From Botryosphaeria dothidea (Eukaryota > Ascomycota > Dothideomycetes > Botryosphaeriales > Botryosphaeriaceae), in the NCBI GenBank assembly GCA_011503125.2, contig WWBZ02000016.1, positions 5,487,324 through 5,551,323 of the forward strand: DNA of 64,000 nt, in the 5' to 3' direction. Shown piece by piece: positions 23,825-33,473 of the stretch. How positions within the stretch are numbered: position 1 is the stretch's first letter; every line of letters starts with the position of its first letter. The notes beneath the pieces are model-generated. The model made no database searches, was not told the DNA's origin, and saw nothing but the letters and a program-made list of their open reading frames with translations. The position numbers and the translations under genes are program-made.

Positions 23825-24203
23825 CGATTGATGCTGAAGATAGCGTAGTAGACACCGTGGTTTTGTCTATTTCGGATCGAGAGGATTGCGACGAGGACAG
23901 AACGCCATCGATTTCGGGATAAGGAAGTGGCGCAATGGGCGTGTTGTCGTTAGTATCAGATGGGAAAGTCTGCTCGGAGTTTAGGTTCTTATTATCTTCG
24001 CAATGAGGAGATAGCGTAAAGGAGGGCGAGGTCGTATCGATTTCAGCTGGCTTTGTGGAATGGGCTAGGACGGCATTTAAAGACGGCATTTCGAAAGCTT
24101 TGGATGCAATTGCACAGGGCGAAGATAAAGCCGCAGGCATAACGTGAACGGTAGGTCTGCAGACACCGGGATTGTATTGACTCGGCTTCTGTGTTCTGTT
24201 CAT
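23825..24203 (-). pseudogene. Ser/Thr-rich open frame cut by LINE-A
   Basis: An open frame from ATG 24203 reads leftwards for about 126 codons of non-repeat sequence, then runs straight into the 5' end of LINE-A at 23824 and stops in it at 23766. The protein is low in hydrophobics and rich in Ser, Thr, Pro and acidic residues, with no recognised domain, so it looks disordered. Upstream, GTAAGC and CAG near 24230-24204 resemble splice signals, but they would define an intron too short to be real. If it is a gene, its C-terminus is lost. Family unknown. Confidence 0.35.
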
Positions 24204-25237
24204 CCTGCGTCGATGGCGGGAAGGGCTGGCGCTTACGCAGAGGCAGCAGTGCTGCCGAGGAGGGGAGAAGGAGATGGTTGCGTAACCCGGCGGGCCTCGA
24301 GACTTCTGCCGGCGTAGGCGTCTTGCAGCCAGGCGTCGATGACGGAGGCGCGCGACATGGCAGCCGCAGCGATGGTGTTGACAAACGTGTGTGTTTTGTA
24401 TTATGCCGAGCGGGACGCGACGCGCAGCGCTAAGATACGGCGCGATAAGATAACCGACGCATCGCTGTTGCCTAACAGCGTGACTGCGTATGGTCGAGAC
24501 AGCTCCAGACTAGAGGGAATCGGCTTAGTGTCACTATTATGACGTTGCCGCCGCAATAACACAACTCGCCTAACGCCAAAAAATAACCCTAAGCACGCCC
24601 TTCCTGGAAATGCGGCTCGGTATAGAGGAGCTACGGTGCGTAACAGGTAGGCTCGAACACCACCTCCTCTTGTTCGCGCTACGGTGGACGACGGCCACGC
24701 TCAGCTCCATGACGGCGGCCGTGGCCAATGCGACCGCCCTACCTGACAACAGCCACTTTTACCGTGGAACCCGTCTCGAGACCGCGCCTGTGGCGTCCGG
24801 CGGCCTACAACGCGCCCCCGCGCCCGCTGCTGTCAACCGCTGGCCGCGCCGCCAGCTGGCGCTGTGGCACGACGTGTGCGGCCTCTAAAACCACGCCGAT
24901 GAGAGAGAAATAAAGAGAACAGTTCAGAGCTTTATCTCCTAGATAAATAGGTCGAAACAGCCATCTTTGTCTAGAATATCGGCTACTATCTACCTACCAA
25001 GGTCGTAGCGATGTTCGTAGTACTAGGGCTCCGCAGTGCTAGTAAGAGGTACGTGTAAGGGTTCGGCCCTAGGATGGATCGCTAAAGGGCTGAATTGATG
25101 TACCTAAAGGTCAAGCTGGGGATGAAAGGACACGCATCCCCAGCGACTCTGTATAAGCGAGGGCTAGCGCCACACGTGATCGCCGCGGATCCTCCCCTGG
25201 GCTCCAGCCCATAATAATAAGAACTTAGCTCGAATAG
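24204..25237. other. Intergenic, GC-rich then mixed, no gene recognised
   Basis: From 24204 to 24900 the sequence is GC-rich with several overlapping open frames on both strands (for example 24043-24384 minus, Ser/Pro-rich, and 24610-24888 plus). None has a recognisable domain, and they contradict one another. From 24900 it turns A/T-rich without repeats that I can name. Confidence 0.5.
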
Positions 25238-25242
25238 CTTAG

Positions 25243-25379
25243 TGTAGGATATCACTCGTTCTTGAGACAAATCGTGTCTCACTGTATAGCTTAGTCACAA
25301 TCACTTGTATGAGAGGCAGGCGGGTTACCTACCCTCTCCCTCTTCATGCCGACTATCGTTGTTCATCAACATTCCAACA
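25243..25379 (+). repeat. Short solo LTR with 5-bp target duplication CTTAG
   Basis: TGTAGGATATC to ATTCCAACA, 137 bp, with CTTAG at 25238-25242 and 25380-25384. The second half (CCCTCTCCCTCTTCATGCC, then TCG, then TTCATC) resembles the 38865-39020 solo LTR, which supports a shared family. It is not RIP-mutated. No internal region was found. Confidence 0.6.
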
Positions 25380-25519
25380 CTTAGCTATACAGAAGATAGG
25401 CTCTAGAACTGTACTTTTTTAGTATATACTTCGTATACTTTTATAACAATGTCTTTCTCTTATAATAACGTTCTTTACAACAATATCTTTCTTTTAAAAC
25501 AATGTTTCGGTTTAATATC

Positions 25520-25526
25520 TATATAA
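25520..25526 (+). promoter_or_regulatory. TATA-like box upstream of the RING gene
   Basis: TATATAA about 60 bases before the ATG at 25585, in an A/T-rich stretch with repeated ACAAT(G/A)T motifs (25445-25505). The position suits a core promoter. Inference only. Confidence 0.35.
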
Positions 25527-25584
25527 TTCTTCCAGATCCTAAGCAATGCTGTGATAGAACAGGGATCAACGACTCGCTAACACG

Positions 25585-26256
25585 ATGCCTCCGCCGAGAT
25601 GCAGCCGTTTTCTCTTCTTGATCGAGGAGATCGTCAAACAGCCCTATACCTTTGGTCGGGACCTCCCCGAGGAGCACCGCAAATGCGGTATATGCCTCGA
25701 GACTATCGAAGATGATAGCTTTACAGTCCAAAACTGCCCGACCGCTCCTAATGAGCATAACTTCCACATCCTTTGCATCTTCACGTGGTTGTCTACCTGG
25801 CCGCAGGATGACAGTGACGGTCCAAACCGTACCTGTCCGCTATGCCGTACAACGCTGTACATTCAACATCGCGCCGTAGTAGCTATTCCTAGTAAGGAGA
25901 TTCTTGAGCTCCGCGAGGCTATCAACAACTCCTGGGAGTCGCTACTGACTACCGCTACCGAGCGGTTCCCCCCTGCACGCGATACTGTGGGCCCCCATTT
26001 GGGGTACGTAGATCGAAGGATCGCTTATGACGCGGCTGACAGATTCAAAAACATCGAAGCTACCCGCCTTGTTACCATCCTTGGCGATCGCTACTTCGTC
26101 GAATTCAAGCGCGCGGAGGCTTTTCTTACGGACGTCAAAGGTTTTGCTGGCGTCGAAGCAGAGATCGCAGAGCTCAAGGGGCAGCTCGCTCATGTGGAAA
26201 GGCTGCGAGTGGTCCTTGACGAGTTAAGCATGCACGCCGGCATCCTTAGCGGTTAG
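25585..26256 (+). CDS. RING-H2 finger protein, probable E3 ubiquitin ligase
   Basis: An intronless frame of 223 codons, ATG 25585 to TAG 26254. A RING-H2 finger occupies about residues 33-94. CGIC gives the first pair and QNC the third ligand; EHNFHILC supplies H..H..C, and CPLC the last pair. This C-x2-C...C...H-x2-H-x2-C...C-x2-C order is that of RING-H2 ubiquitin ligases, which bind an E2 and pass ubiquitin to substrates. The spacing before the last CPLC is long, with an acidic insert (about residues 74-80). The C-terminal half is charged and helical, with a likely coiled coil near 190-215 (AEIAELKGQLAHVERL). There is no membrane segment or signal peptide. The substrate is unknown. Codon use is ordinary and RIP is absent. 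It is probably a real gene, one of many lineage-specific RING proteins. Confidence 0.8.
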   Translation: MPPPRCSRFLFLIEEIVKQPYTFGRDLPEEHRKCGICLETIEDDSFTVQNCPTAPNEHNFHILCIFTWLSTWPQDDSDGPNRTCPLCRTTLYIQHRAVVAIPSKEILELREAINNSWESLLTTATERFPPARDTVGPHLGYVDRRIAYDAADRFKNIEATRLVTILGDRYFVEFKRAEAFLTDVKGFAGVEAEIAELKGQLAHVERLRVVLDELSMHAGILSG

Positions 26257-26953
26257 TTTACGTGCCTCGACACCTATTCCGGTCGTACTATTCCGAGCCT
26301 CGCCCTTGCACAACAGCTCCCGCCACATAGCGCCCACAACAACAACTACACATGACCCAAATCGACCTGTTTTCGCACGAGCTCTCGAGTACACGGAGTT
26401 AGTCATTCTGACGGTGAGCAGAGGCCTAAGCGACGACCAGTTCGGGCCGTGCGAGCACCTCAAGAACCACCTATCGCGCGGGTTCAACGTCACGCTGCTC
26501 CGCGGTCAGCATGCACAGTAGCAGGAAGGATCACAGGGCTCTTGTCCATACGAGGGAAGTACATGCTAGGTGTGTGTCTTAAGGTGGACTAGCCACCACC
26601 CCATTCGAACAAAAACAAATTGAAGTAAAAGATTTCCCATATACCTCTCTAGGTCCTCTTGGAACTCAAAGCAGTTGTCCACGCTCGTGATATAGAGTAG
26701 CCGAGGACAAGGTATTAGTAGTATCCGAGTATATACATGTTGGAACATAATTCAATCAATTCGCACTGAATCACAGTGCGGCGTCGTGCTTTTTTCAGTG
26801 CAACAACACACGTCCGGGCCAGAAGATTTATAGAGATTGAGATTACGATTGTTGGGAATGCCCTAGAGACGTACGATATGTTTCCCCGGATCCGTTAAGA
26901 GCTTCAGAGCTCCTCTTCCCCTCCCCCCTCTCCCCCCGCCTACTTCCCCCGGC
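26257..26953. other. Intergenic, no supported gene
   Basis: A 71-codon frame at 26306-26521 begins with TTG and has no recognisable domain. A short palindrome (GCACTG aatca CAGTGC, about 26762-26778) is followed by a T-run. The stretch just right of the next gene's end (26915-26960) is a pyrimidine-rich low-complexity tract. Confidence 0.45.
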
Positions 26954-28363
26954 CTACTTCCCCCGGCCCGCTGCTGCCCGCATATCCTCCACGCAAGCGT
27001 CTGCATACGCCGTGCTTCCCCAACAGTGGATCTCGTTGATCCAGTCCACCAGCTTCGCCAACTGCCCGCTGCTGGTCAGCGATCCGCCAGCCAGCTTGGC
27101 CAGGCTGCAGCCCTGCCATGCGCCAGCACCGCTGTCGCTCGCCGTCGTCGCGATCCCGGGCCGCACGCGCCACACCTCGTACACTGGACCGGCCAGCAGG
27201 ATCCCAAAGTGCCGGAGCGCGTCACTGCCGCTTTCGGCGGTCGCGGCGGCAGCGGCCAGCCTCCATCGATTCCACAGCGCCACGGCGCCGCTCGCAGCCA
27301 GCCGTTCGCGACCCAGCTGCAGGGCTGTCCGGTGGCCGTCGGCAAGCACGTCGATGCTGAGGTAGGGCAGGCACGCGCGGCGATGGCGCAGCGCCGTGTG
27401 GCTGGACAGCTCGTCGGCGTTCATTGTGCAGAAGTTCGTTGGCGTCGTCGCCGTCGCCGTCCAGCCCGGGCTACGTGCCCAGCTTGGGGAGGTGGAAGAC
27501 AGAGGACGCGTCAGGAAGAAGCCACCAGCCCAGAGCCAGTAGGAGATGGTGGGCGAGGTCGCAAGGGGAGCAGCGCCGGCCGTGGGCTGAGACGACGCTG
27601 TGGTGGTGGTGGTCGTCGTCGTCTTCGTTCTCGTTGTCGCTGTCGAACGAGAATTCGAAGGGTCGGCTCTAGCCTTCCCGGCCGTGGCAGACAGCACTTC
27701 GGACCCCGCTGTCCTACAGGAGGGGGTTGATGCGACGAGAAGGGGCGGTTCTTCCCAGCGTGGCTCGGCCGCGGACACGGGATCGGGCGTGAAACTGTCG
27801 CTGCTCAGGCGCACCGGCAGCCGGAATGGGCTCTGCTTCGCATCAATGTCATCGCCACAGCCTTCCGGGTCCGGGTAGACGCGTCCCTCGGAGCGGAGCA
27901 GCGAACTGAGTGCCTCGAGCTTCCACTCCTCCGCCGAGAGGTTGCCATCGCAGACCATGGCTTGGTAGTTGCGGGCGATGCTTATTAGATTGTTAAGCTC
28001 GAGCCACACTGTAGCTCGGCGGAGGGTGGATATGCGCTGATAGTGAGAGGCGCGTGACCTGGCTGGGGGCGGCTCTTCGCTGCCGAAATAGGCGAATGGT
28101 GTCTGCTCCGCGTAGGGTTTGTTGTCAATGGCGATGCCGCGCGGTGCGAGTGTAGCCAAGGCAAAGCGCGCGCTCCCCGGAAGTGGAGGTGCAAATGGCA
28201 GAGTTGGCGAAGCGGCAACCTTGGTATTGCCTGCGGAGACGGTAGACATGGAGACTAGATTCCACAGCTGTCGTGTGCGCTTGGGATCGGTGATGAAGCT
28301 GCCAGCATGCAACGAAATGCTGGACATCTCATTGACGGCCGTGGTGGATATATCCGTGGGCAT
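26954..28363 (-). CDS. Uncharacterised 469-residue protein, possibly PD-(D/E)XK-like
   Basis: One open frame from ATG 28363 to a stop at 26954. I do not recognise the family with certainty. Residues 1-180 carry conserved-looking blocks (LWNLV, LAPRGIAI, TPFAYFG, EEPPPAR, YQRISTLRRATVWLE). Residues 180-290 are low complexity, including a poly-Thr run (27600-27640). Residues 320-469 have an order ACLPYLSIDVLADGHR ... LQLGRERLAASGAVALWNRW ... FGILLAGPVYEVWRV. This resembles fungal PD-(D/E)XK-type domains in which a strand-Glu/Asp core precedes a long helix; the usual E.K motif is not seen. A degenerate relative on the same strand at 30290-31260 shares these blocks, supporting this strand and frame over the overlapping plus-strand frame. 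An intron near 27480-27560 cannot be excluded. No signal peptide or membrane segment is apparent. Confidence 0.55.
   Translation of the reverse strand: MPTDISTTAVNEMSSISLHAGSFITDPKRTRQLWNLVSMSTVSAGNTKVAASPTLPFAPPLPGSARFALATLAPRGIAIDNKPYAEQTPFAYFGSEEPPPARSRASHYQRISTLRRATVWLELNNLISIARNYQAMVCDGNLSAEEWKLEALSSLLRSEGRVYPDPEGCGDDIDAKQSPFRLPVRLSSDSFTPDPVSAAEPRWEEPPLLVASTPSCRTAGSEVLSATAGKARADPSNSRSTATTRTKTTTTTTTTASSQPTAGAAPLATSPTISYWLWAGGFFLTRPLSSTSPSWARSPGWTATATTPTNFCTMNADELSSHTALRHRRACLPYLSIDVLADGHRTALQLGRERLAASGAVALWNRWRLAAAAATAESGSDALRHFGILLAGPVYEVWRVRPGIATTASDSGAGAWQGCSLAKLAGGSLTSSGQLAKLVDWINEIHCWGSTAYADACVEDMRAAAGRGK
27596..27645. repeat. Trinucleotide repeat encoding poly-Thr
   Basis: A run of GTG/GTC triplets on the plus strand reads as a Thr tract in the minus-strand protein. 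It is imperfect and probably length-variable. Confidence 0.6.
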
Positions 28364-29574
28364 GTCGATTGGACGGGTTGTTTGCGTAGATTGCGTTCTT
28401 TGCTACGATTGCGAAAGAGAGGCCATGGATAGGAGTGCATTATATATAATTTTGCATGATGGAACACCGTGACAGAGCTTACACCAGGTGTTAGTCTGCG
28501 ATTCTAGGTGTTAGTGTGGGAACGGTGTATAAGGGTCTTTCTCACGATTTCATCACCCCGACGGTATCCCCAACAGGGTTTTCTTAGCACGTGGCATTGA
28601 ACGCGATCCAGATGGTCTTTTCAGGCTACTCCAGTAAGGTTTGCAGTACAAACTAGCTGACCACCGCTAATGTTTCTTTTACTTGATTAGCAGTAGCAAA
28701 GAGCCCGCATTTGGTAAAAACATGGCGCACTAGGCGAGCCATAGCGACATCGCATTATCGCAGGAGACGGGTAATAAGTAGGGCACTTACCTTACTCCCT
28801 GCTCCCTCCCTCATGCTATTAATCCCATACTGCGCACAAATCTACCTTCTAAGAACGTGCGGCGATCAGTGAGCATTTGCTTCTTAGAAGTAGCGTTCTC
28901 GGTCGGTTACGAACCTCTTCACAACTAAGTCTTTAAGGATAAGATTCTCTAGGCTGCTTTCTTCCTAATCTATTTCCTCAAGATTATCGCATTATTCTCA
29001 TATAAAGTCAGCTTCCTCTCGTAGCGAATCCAGACATGGTCCATACGTGCACTAGTCGAGTGGGGTGTATTGACACGTCAGGCGTGCGTATCGTCGTGGA
29101 TGGTGTGGTAAGTCTGCGAGCAGGGCGCCGACTCTGCGTCAGGTCGACCAGCCTAAGCAGCAGCACCAGCCAATTGACACGCCCGCGGAGACCGCCCGTG
29201 ACGGTAGTGGCAAGTAGTAGGCGAATTTCGAAGCCGAGGGTCGAGCAGATAGAGAACTGATGAGTGTAGCGGGGGTCCTGGACGATGAAGTGAGACTAGG
29301 AGGGAATATACCAAAAGCAAAGAAAAAAAGAAAAAGAGGAAAACAAAGGTAACATGTTATCGGCTCAAGCCCATCATAATCTCGTCGAATAACGCTATTC
29401 TTCCTCGCCAGAATCATCCTCTATAGATCTGCGAACACCTTGAGCGGCAATCTGAACACTGCATCTCGACAGCGGCAGCCCTGTCCGCCTTCTCGTTATT
29501 GGAGTGGCATCCACCCGCATCACAGACTCATGAGACGGGGAAGAGACTTCTGGCGGAGGGGTGATGTCAGACTA
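28364..29574. other. Intergenic, no gene recognised
   Basis: Presumed promoter side of the minus-strand gene (start at 28363), then unremarkable sequence. AGGTGTTAGT occurs twice (28488-28520). Plus-strand frames at 29036-29260 lack recognisable domains. A purine-rich A-tract lies at 29315-29350. Confidence 0.4.
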
Positions 29575-29741
29575 TTTCTTTACTGCCTCAGGTATCACTC
29601 ATTTCTCGAATCTTCTCACGGCAATATGGAAGGCATTAATCGTGCCCAATATCCTCGGAACAAAAATTCCTCGGATATCTACACTCTTTATTATTTAGTT
29701 ATCACTCTTATATATAAGCAAGCCTACCTACCCCCCTCTCT
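29575..29741 (+). repeat. Copia-family LTR, 3'-truncated fragment
   Basis: It begins TGTCAGACTATTTC and matches the Copia-type LTRs through TATATAAGCAAGCCTACC to CCCCTCTCT, then departs from them before the expected CCAACA end. It is closest to the solo LTR at 20215-20454 (shared GTTATCAC before the TATA segment). No target duplication is visible because the right end is missing. Confidence 0.75.
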
Positions 29742-30024
29742 GGCGCTGAGAAAGCGCAGTGGCACTTTATCGACTCCCGCCTAACAGCGGGCTGGGAGCA
29801 TCCAGGAAATGCGACGGGGGCAGAGAAGATTAAGAACCTCCTCGGACCAGCAGGATAGTTTCTCTTTCAAAACCTTACTGAATCAACGGCGGTGTTCCGG
29901 GGCAGATGCGAGGAACCGTAAATGGATAATGCCGCGAGTCTAACTGGCGGACCACTAGGGCAGCCAACAAGGCGGCTGCATAGCAGGATCTTATAATGGC
30001 TTGCATCCGGTGCACTCGTAGAAA

Positions 30025-30230
30025 TGTAGTAGGATTCTATCTACAAGAAGACTAAGCTAAAGAGAAAAGAAAATAAGATTCGAGTGAAGAGAAGATCTTT
30101 ATATACCCTTTAAAGTTCCCTTTTACTAGTAGCGAGTTGTAGAGTTTTCTTGTCGGGCTTTAGAGTTCTCTCAACGCAGGATCTCGCCGCAGGATCCATC
30201 CAAAGCACCTTTAGGGCTCAAACCGTAACA
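30025..30230 (-). repeat. Candidate solo LTR, 206 bp
   Basis: On the minus strand it runs TGTTACGGTTTGAG to AATCCTACTACA, with a TATATAAAG box near 30104-30096, as an LTR would. No matching 5-bp duplication (AGAAA against TAGTG) and no second copy were found, so the boundaries are tentative. Confidence 0.35.
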
Positions 30231-30289
30231 TAGTGCTATTGCTAGTACAGGGGGGCGGGGTCCGTGGCGAACGTTGGTATGAGTGGCGG

Positions 30290-31260
30290 GCACGTTAGTG
30301 TCAATAGCGCCGAAGATGCCGCCCGTCTATAGCCAGTACGAGACCTTAAGGCGAGCGGTGGCTGTCTCGGCGATGTTTTCAGCTTGCTGCTGCATAGTTT
30401 TGGCGGTGTTGGTGGTTTTGGCGATGGTCTTCGCGGGTCCTGCTGGCGTGGGACTGCGGAGCACGGGCGGCCCGCGTTATACTTAGCTGCGTCGATGCTA
30501 GCGTCGTCGTCTGCGCTGTATACTACTCCTCAAACAGTCCCATCGGAAGCTAAATGGCTGCGTGCTCGCTGTAGCTGTCGTCGGTCTTCTGCTCTTCCTC
30601 TATCCTCGCTCGACCGCGGTCCCATTCTAGCACCTTTTCCCATTTCTCCTCACTTAGGCGGTCGGCTTCGCCAATCTTACCTTAGCCCCGCTATGTCTTT
30701 AAAAACTGTTGGTCTTGCTCTCCTCGCCCTTCTCTTCAAGTTTCGCTTCGGTTACCCCGGTCGAATCCGGTAGCAGTCTTTCTTCTTTTAGTAGTGACCG
30801 AAGCGGCTCGAGAACCTACTCGCCCCGCCTATGACATTAGCGATGCAGATTGCGCTATCGGCTTACGATCTTTCCGTAGGATGACGGTAACGCCTGCGGA
30901 GCGAGCCATAGAGAGAAGTCGCGAAGTTGTGGAATGTTGGTGTAGCGCCCAGTTGGTGGAGGATCGGCTTGGAAGTAACTATGAGTGGAGCGAAAGGTAC
31001 AGACACCCAGGCTGATGGTGATACCGCGGGGTTAGACCATTTTCTTCTCGTACACCTTGCTGCCGGGCGTTGGAGGAGCCGAAACATAGGTTGAGACTTG
31101 CTCCTGCGCTGACGGCGCACCCTAGCTGCGCGGCCTTTGTTAGCTCCTCTACCTTATAATGGCCATTAAGGTAGTTCTGGGTGACAATATAGATAGTACG
31201 GGGTTGGAGAGACGGGTGGAAACGAGGCGCCATAGGCTCTGCGTATAGTCTGGATTGTCG
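30290..31260 (-). pseudogene. Decayed tandem relative of the 26954-28363 gene
   Basis: Frame-hopping translation of the minus strand gives, in the same order as the 469-residue protein, a QSLWRLV block (about 31240), PRGITI (about 31025), HSYFQADPPPTGRYTNIPQLR (about 30985-30920) and SYWL-stop-TGGIFG (about 30342-30315). The counterparts in the gene are RQLWNLV, PRGIAI, FAYFGSEEPPPAR...YQRISTLR and SYWLWAGGFF. The stop in SYWL-TGG replaces Trp. Several other stops and shifts break it. The C-terminal half could not be traced. It is a duplicated and dead copy; the start is lost or obscure. Confidence 0.6.
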
Positions 31261-33473
31261 TTAAAGCTCCTGAGCCGGGCTGCGATGGATGAGAGCGGTC
31301 TGGAAGGGCTTGTTATTTATCCTCCTTTTCTACATGCAAATAAGGATAAATATATTCGCTCATGGCCTGGACGGGCGGCTTGCACCCCTTTAAGGTTATG
31401 GTTTTCTTTTCCATCAGCGTGTCGCAGAACAGATGAGAAGGGCTGCAAAGCGAGCACGGCCAGAAAAAGCGGTGTAAAGGATCGCGCAGATTGCGAGGAG
31501 ATCGTAAGCTTAAAGTGTGTGATACTTAATAAGGTAGCAAGCGATTTGGGCAGAAGCTTTAACACCAGCGACCAACTTCGGCTTTAACATATGACCATAT
31601 ATGGAGACCAATTGCCCGTGCTGTTGAATAGCATGTTATCTGCACACAATTTTGCTAGAATGGCAGTTCGATTATCCACGTTCAAATAGGCGCTGGAGAA
31701 TGAGGTAGGATGTCGTGGACGTTGAACAGACATCCCATATGGTCATCTCAACGACAGAAACACACAGAAGCGAACATGCAGATCACCACGCCTGCTCGCC
31801 ACTGAAGACGAGCGTCGGCGTTGGTATTGGCGAAGGTGGGGTGTGTGTGCTCCACAGCGGGCAACCTCCGTTTCAAATCACGGATCTAAATCTGGTCATT
31901 AACAGGCCTTTGCCCTGTCACTGAGGCCCACCCCGATGATGCTCCCGGTAACTAACACTTAGCTGCCAAGGTTATTAGATCAGGGGAAAGGAAAGATGCA
32001 GACAAGCCAAGCTCTTATTATGCGAGGAAAGCAAGGCCAAGGCGGCACTGAAAAAAAGGAACTTGAGATCGAGAGCATCGTGGACGAGGTACAAAAAAGA
32101 CGAGAGTGTGTTTTGTCTCAGGGAAATTCTCAATTTTACACGGCTTCGAGGTCCTTTGTTGTTGGGAGTAGACAGCCTTAGTTGCCAATTTTGGCCGTTT
32201 ACTCGGTCGGTAATCAAGGCTTCAGTCCTCTCAACTCGCTCAACGAAAATGCATCTTTCGGCATCTAGTAATCACCACCCGTACGCCAAATACGGCGTTA
32301 CTTTGTGGATGGACAAATGTGAGAGTGTTAGCTGGCGTGCAGCGATGAAGAGATCAGTTCAATACAACGCATTGTTCGCGTCTGTTAGAGAGCTCCATCC
32401 CTCATCCGCTTGCTTAAGACATCTCCATATTCTTTATGGCCCGGCCGTTATGTTTCAATCTGGCTCTTAAAAGCGATTTTTACCTTGCCGATTCCCCTAC
32501 TACATCCTCATCCACCGTCACTTCGCAGCCCTAACATCCGTTCCAGGTCAGTGCTGACACAGCTACCATCTCAGTGCCCCGCACCATCATTATAATGACC
32601 CTTGGCAGCTATTCCGTCCTGGAAGACGTTGTTCGTACCTTAAATGAATCCTCGGTCGCATGAGGTTTACTGCGCTCTGCAAGGGTCCAATGCATAGCGT
32701 TTCGCCGTATTGTTTCTGGAGCAGGACTGTCGGGAAGTTCATGTTCTTCCGTGCAATGGAAAATCATCCTTCAGCTTGGCTGATCTGTGAGGTAGCTGAT
32801 GGTTGCGCGCGAATGCCACAATAGACGATAGTGTGCTACTCGCCGGTTTGGTACAACGTGTAGCCATCCGGCTGTTTTGGACAGAGGTCAGCTCGGGCAC
32901 AAGACACTGAGCTACTAAGATAGGGTATATTTCCACCGACCTCAACGCTTACAGATTCCGATCCATGTCGTTGTTTATGGGGGACAGCCCTGCGAGCCGG
33001 TTGATAGTGGTCCTCTCTCCTAGTCGAGAAATAACTCTTTAAAGGTTCTGGTGATGCAAAATGTCATACGACCGCGTTTGAAAGCGCGGCGATGACTGCA
33101 CGCAAGCGCACGGGGCGCGTGCTCCCGGCAGCCCGCATTTCCATTCAAATAGTCGCAAGTTCATCATTGCTTGCTGCACGTGATACTCCATGGTACCTGG
33201 CCACCCGTTCTCTGGCCGAATTCTTCTGCTCGAATGCGTAGCCGTCGTGGCTGGCTGTATGGGAGTTGGATGTGACGTCATTTCAATGTTAGTGTTAAGA
33301 GGGATTGTGAGCACGGCAAAAGGCCGGGCTTATCCTGCTTCGATTGCTCGTGTTGTTTGCTTCATTTTCCTCGCCAAACACAAACACACCCACATATAGC
33401 AACGACACGCGACTGCACAAACCTACAACGCATTTTCATTCAACATCCCTTTTTTCTGGACACATTCGTCGGC
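31261..33473. other. Intergenic, no gene recognised
   Basis: Only short, mutually overlapping frames without domains. Base composition is ordinary and RIP is not apparent. The last few hundred bases would hold the promoter of the nuclease-like gene; a CA-rich stretch (ACACAAACACACCC) lies near 33380-33395. Confidence 0.45.

Noticed and set aside
26306..26521. 71-codon frame downstream of the RING gene
   Set aside because: It starts with TTG, has no domain, and overlaps a longer opposite-strand frame. No splice link to the RING gene was found.
26762..26778. Palindrome GCACTG-aatca-CAGTGC followed by T-run, terminator-like
   Set aside because: This is a eukaryotic sequence, so a bacterial-type terminator has no meaning here; it is short and single.
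26748..26815. TGTTGGAACA ... TGCAACA as a solo LTR
   Set aside because: Only 68 bp, with no target duplication and no relative in the window.
27026..27730. A 234-codon plus-strand frame opposite the 469-residue gene
   Set aside because: It is an Arg/Gly-rich shadow of GC-rich coding sequence. The decayed relative at 30290-31260 conserves the minus-strand reading.
28497..28572. TGTTAGTGTGGG ... CCCCAACA as another short LTR
   Set aside because: The flanks (CTAGG, GGGTT) do not match, and neither a second copy nor a TATA-type box at the right place is convincing.
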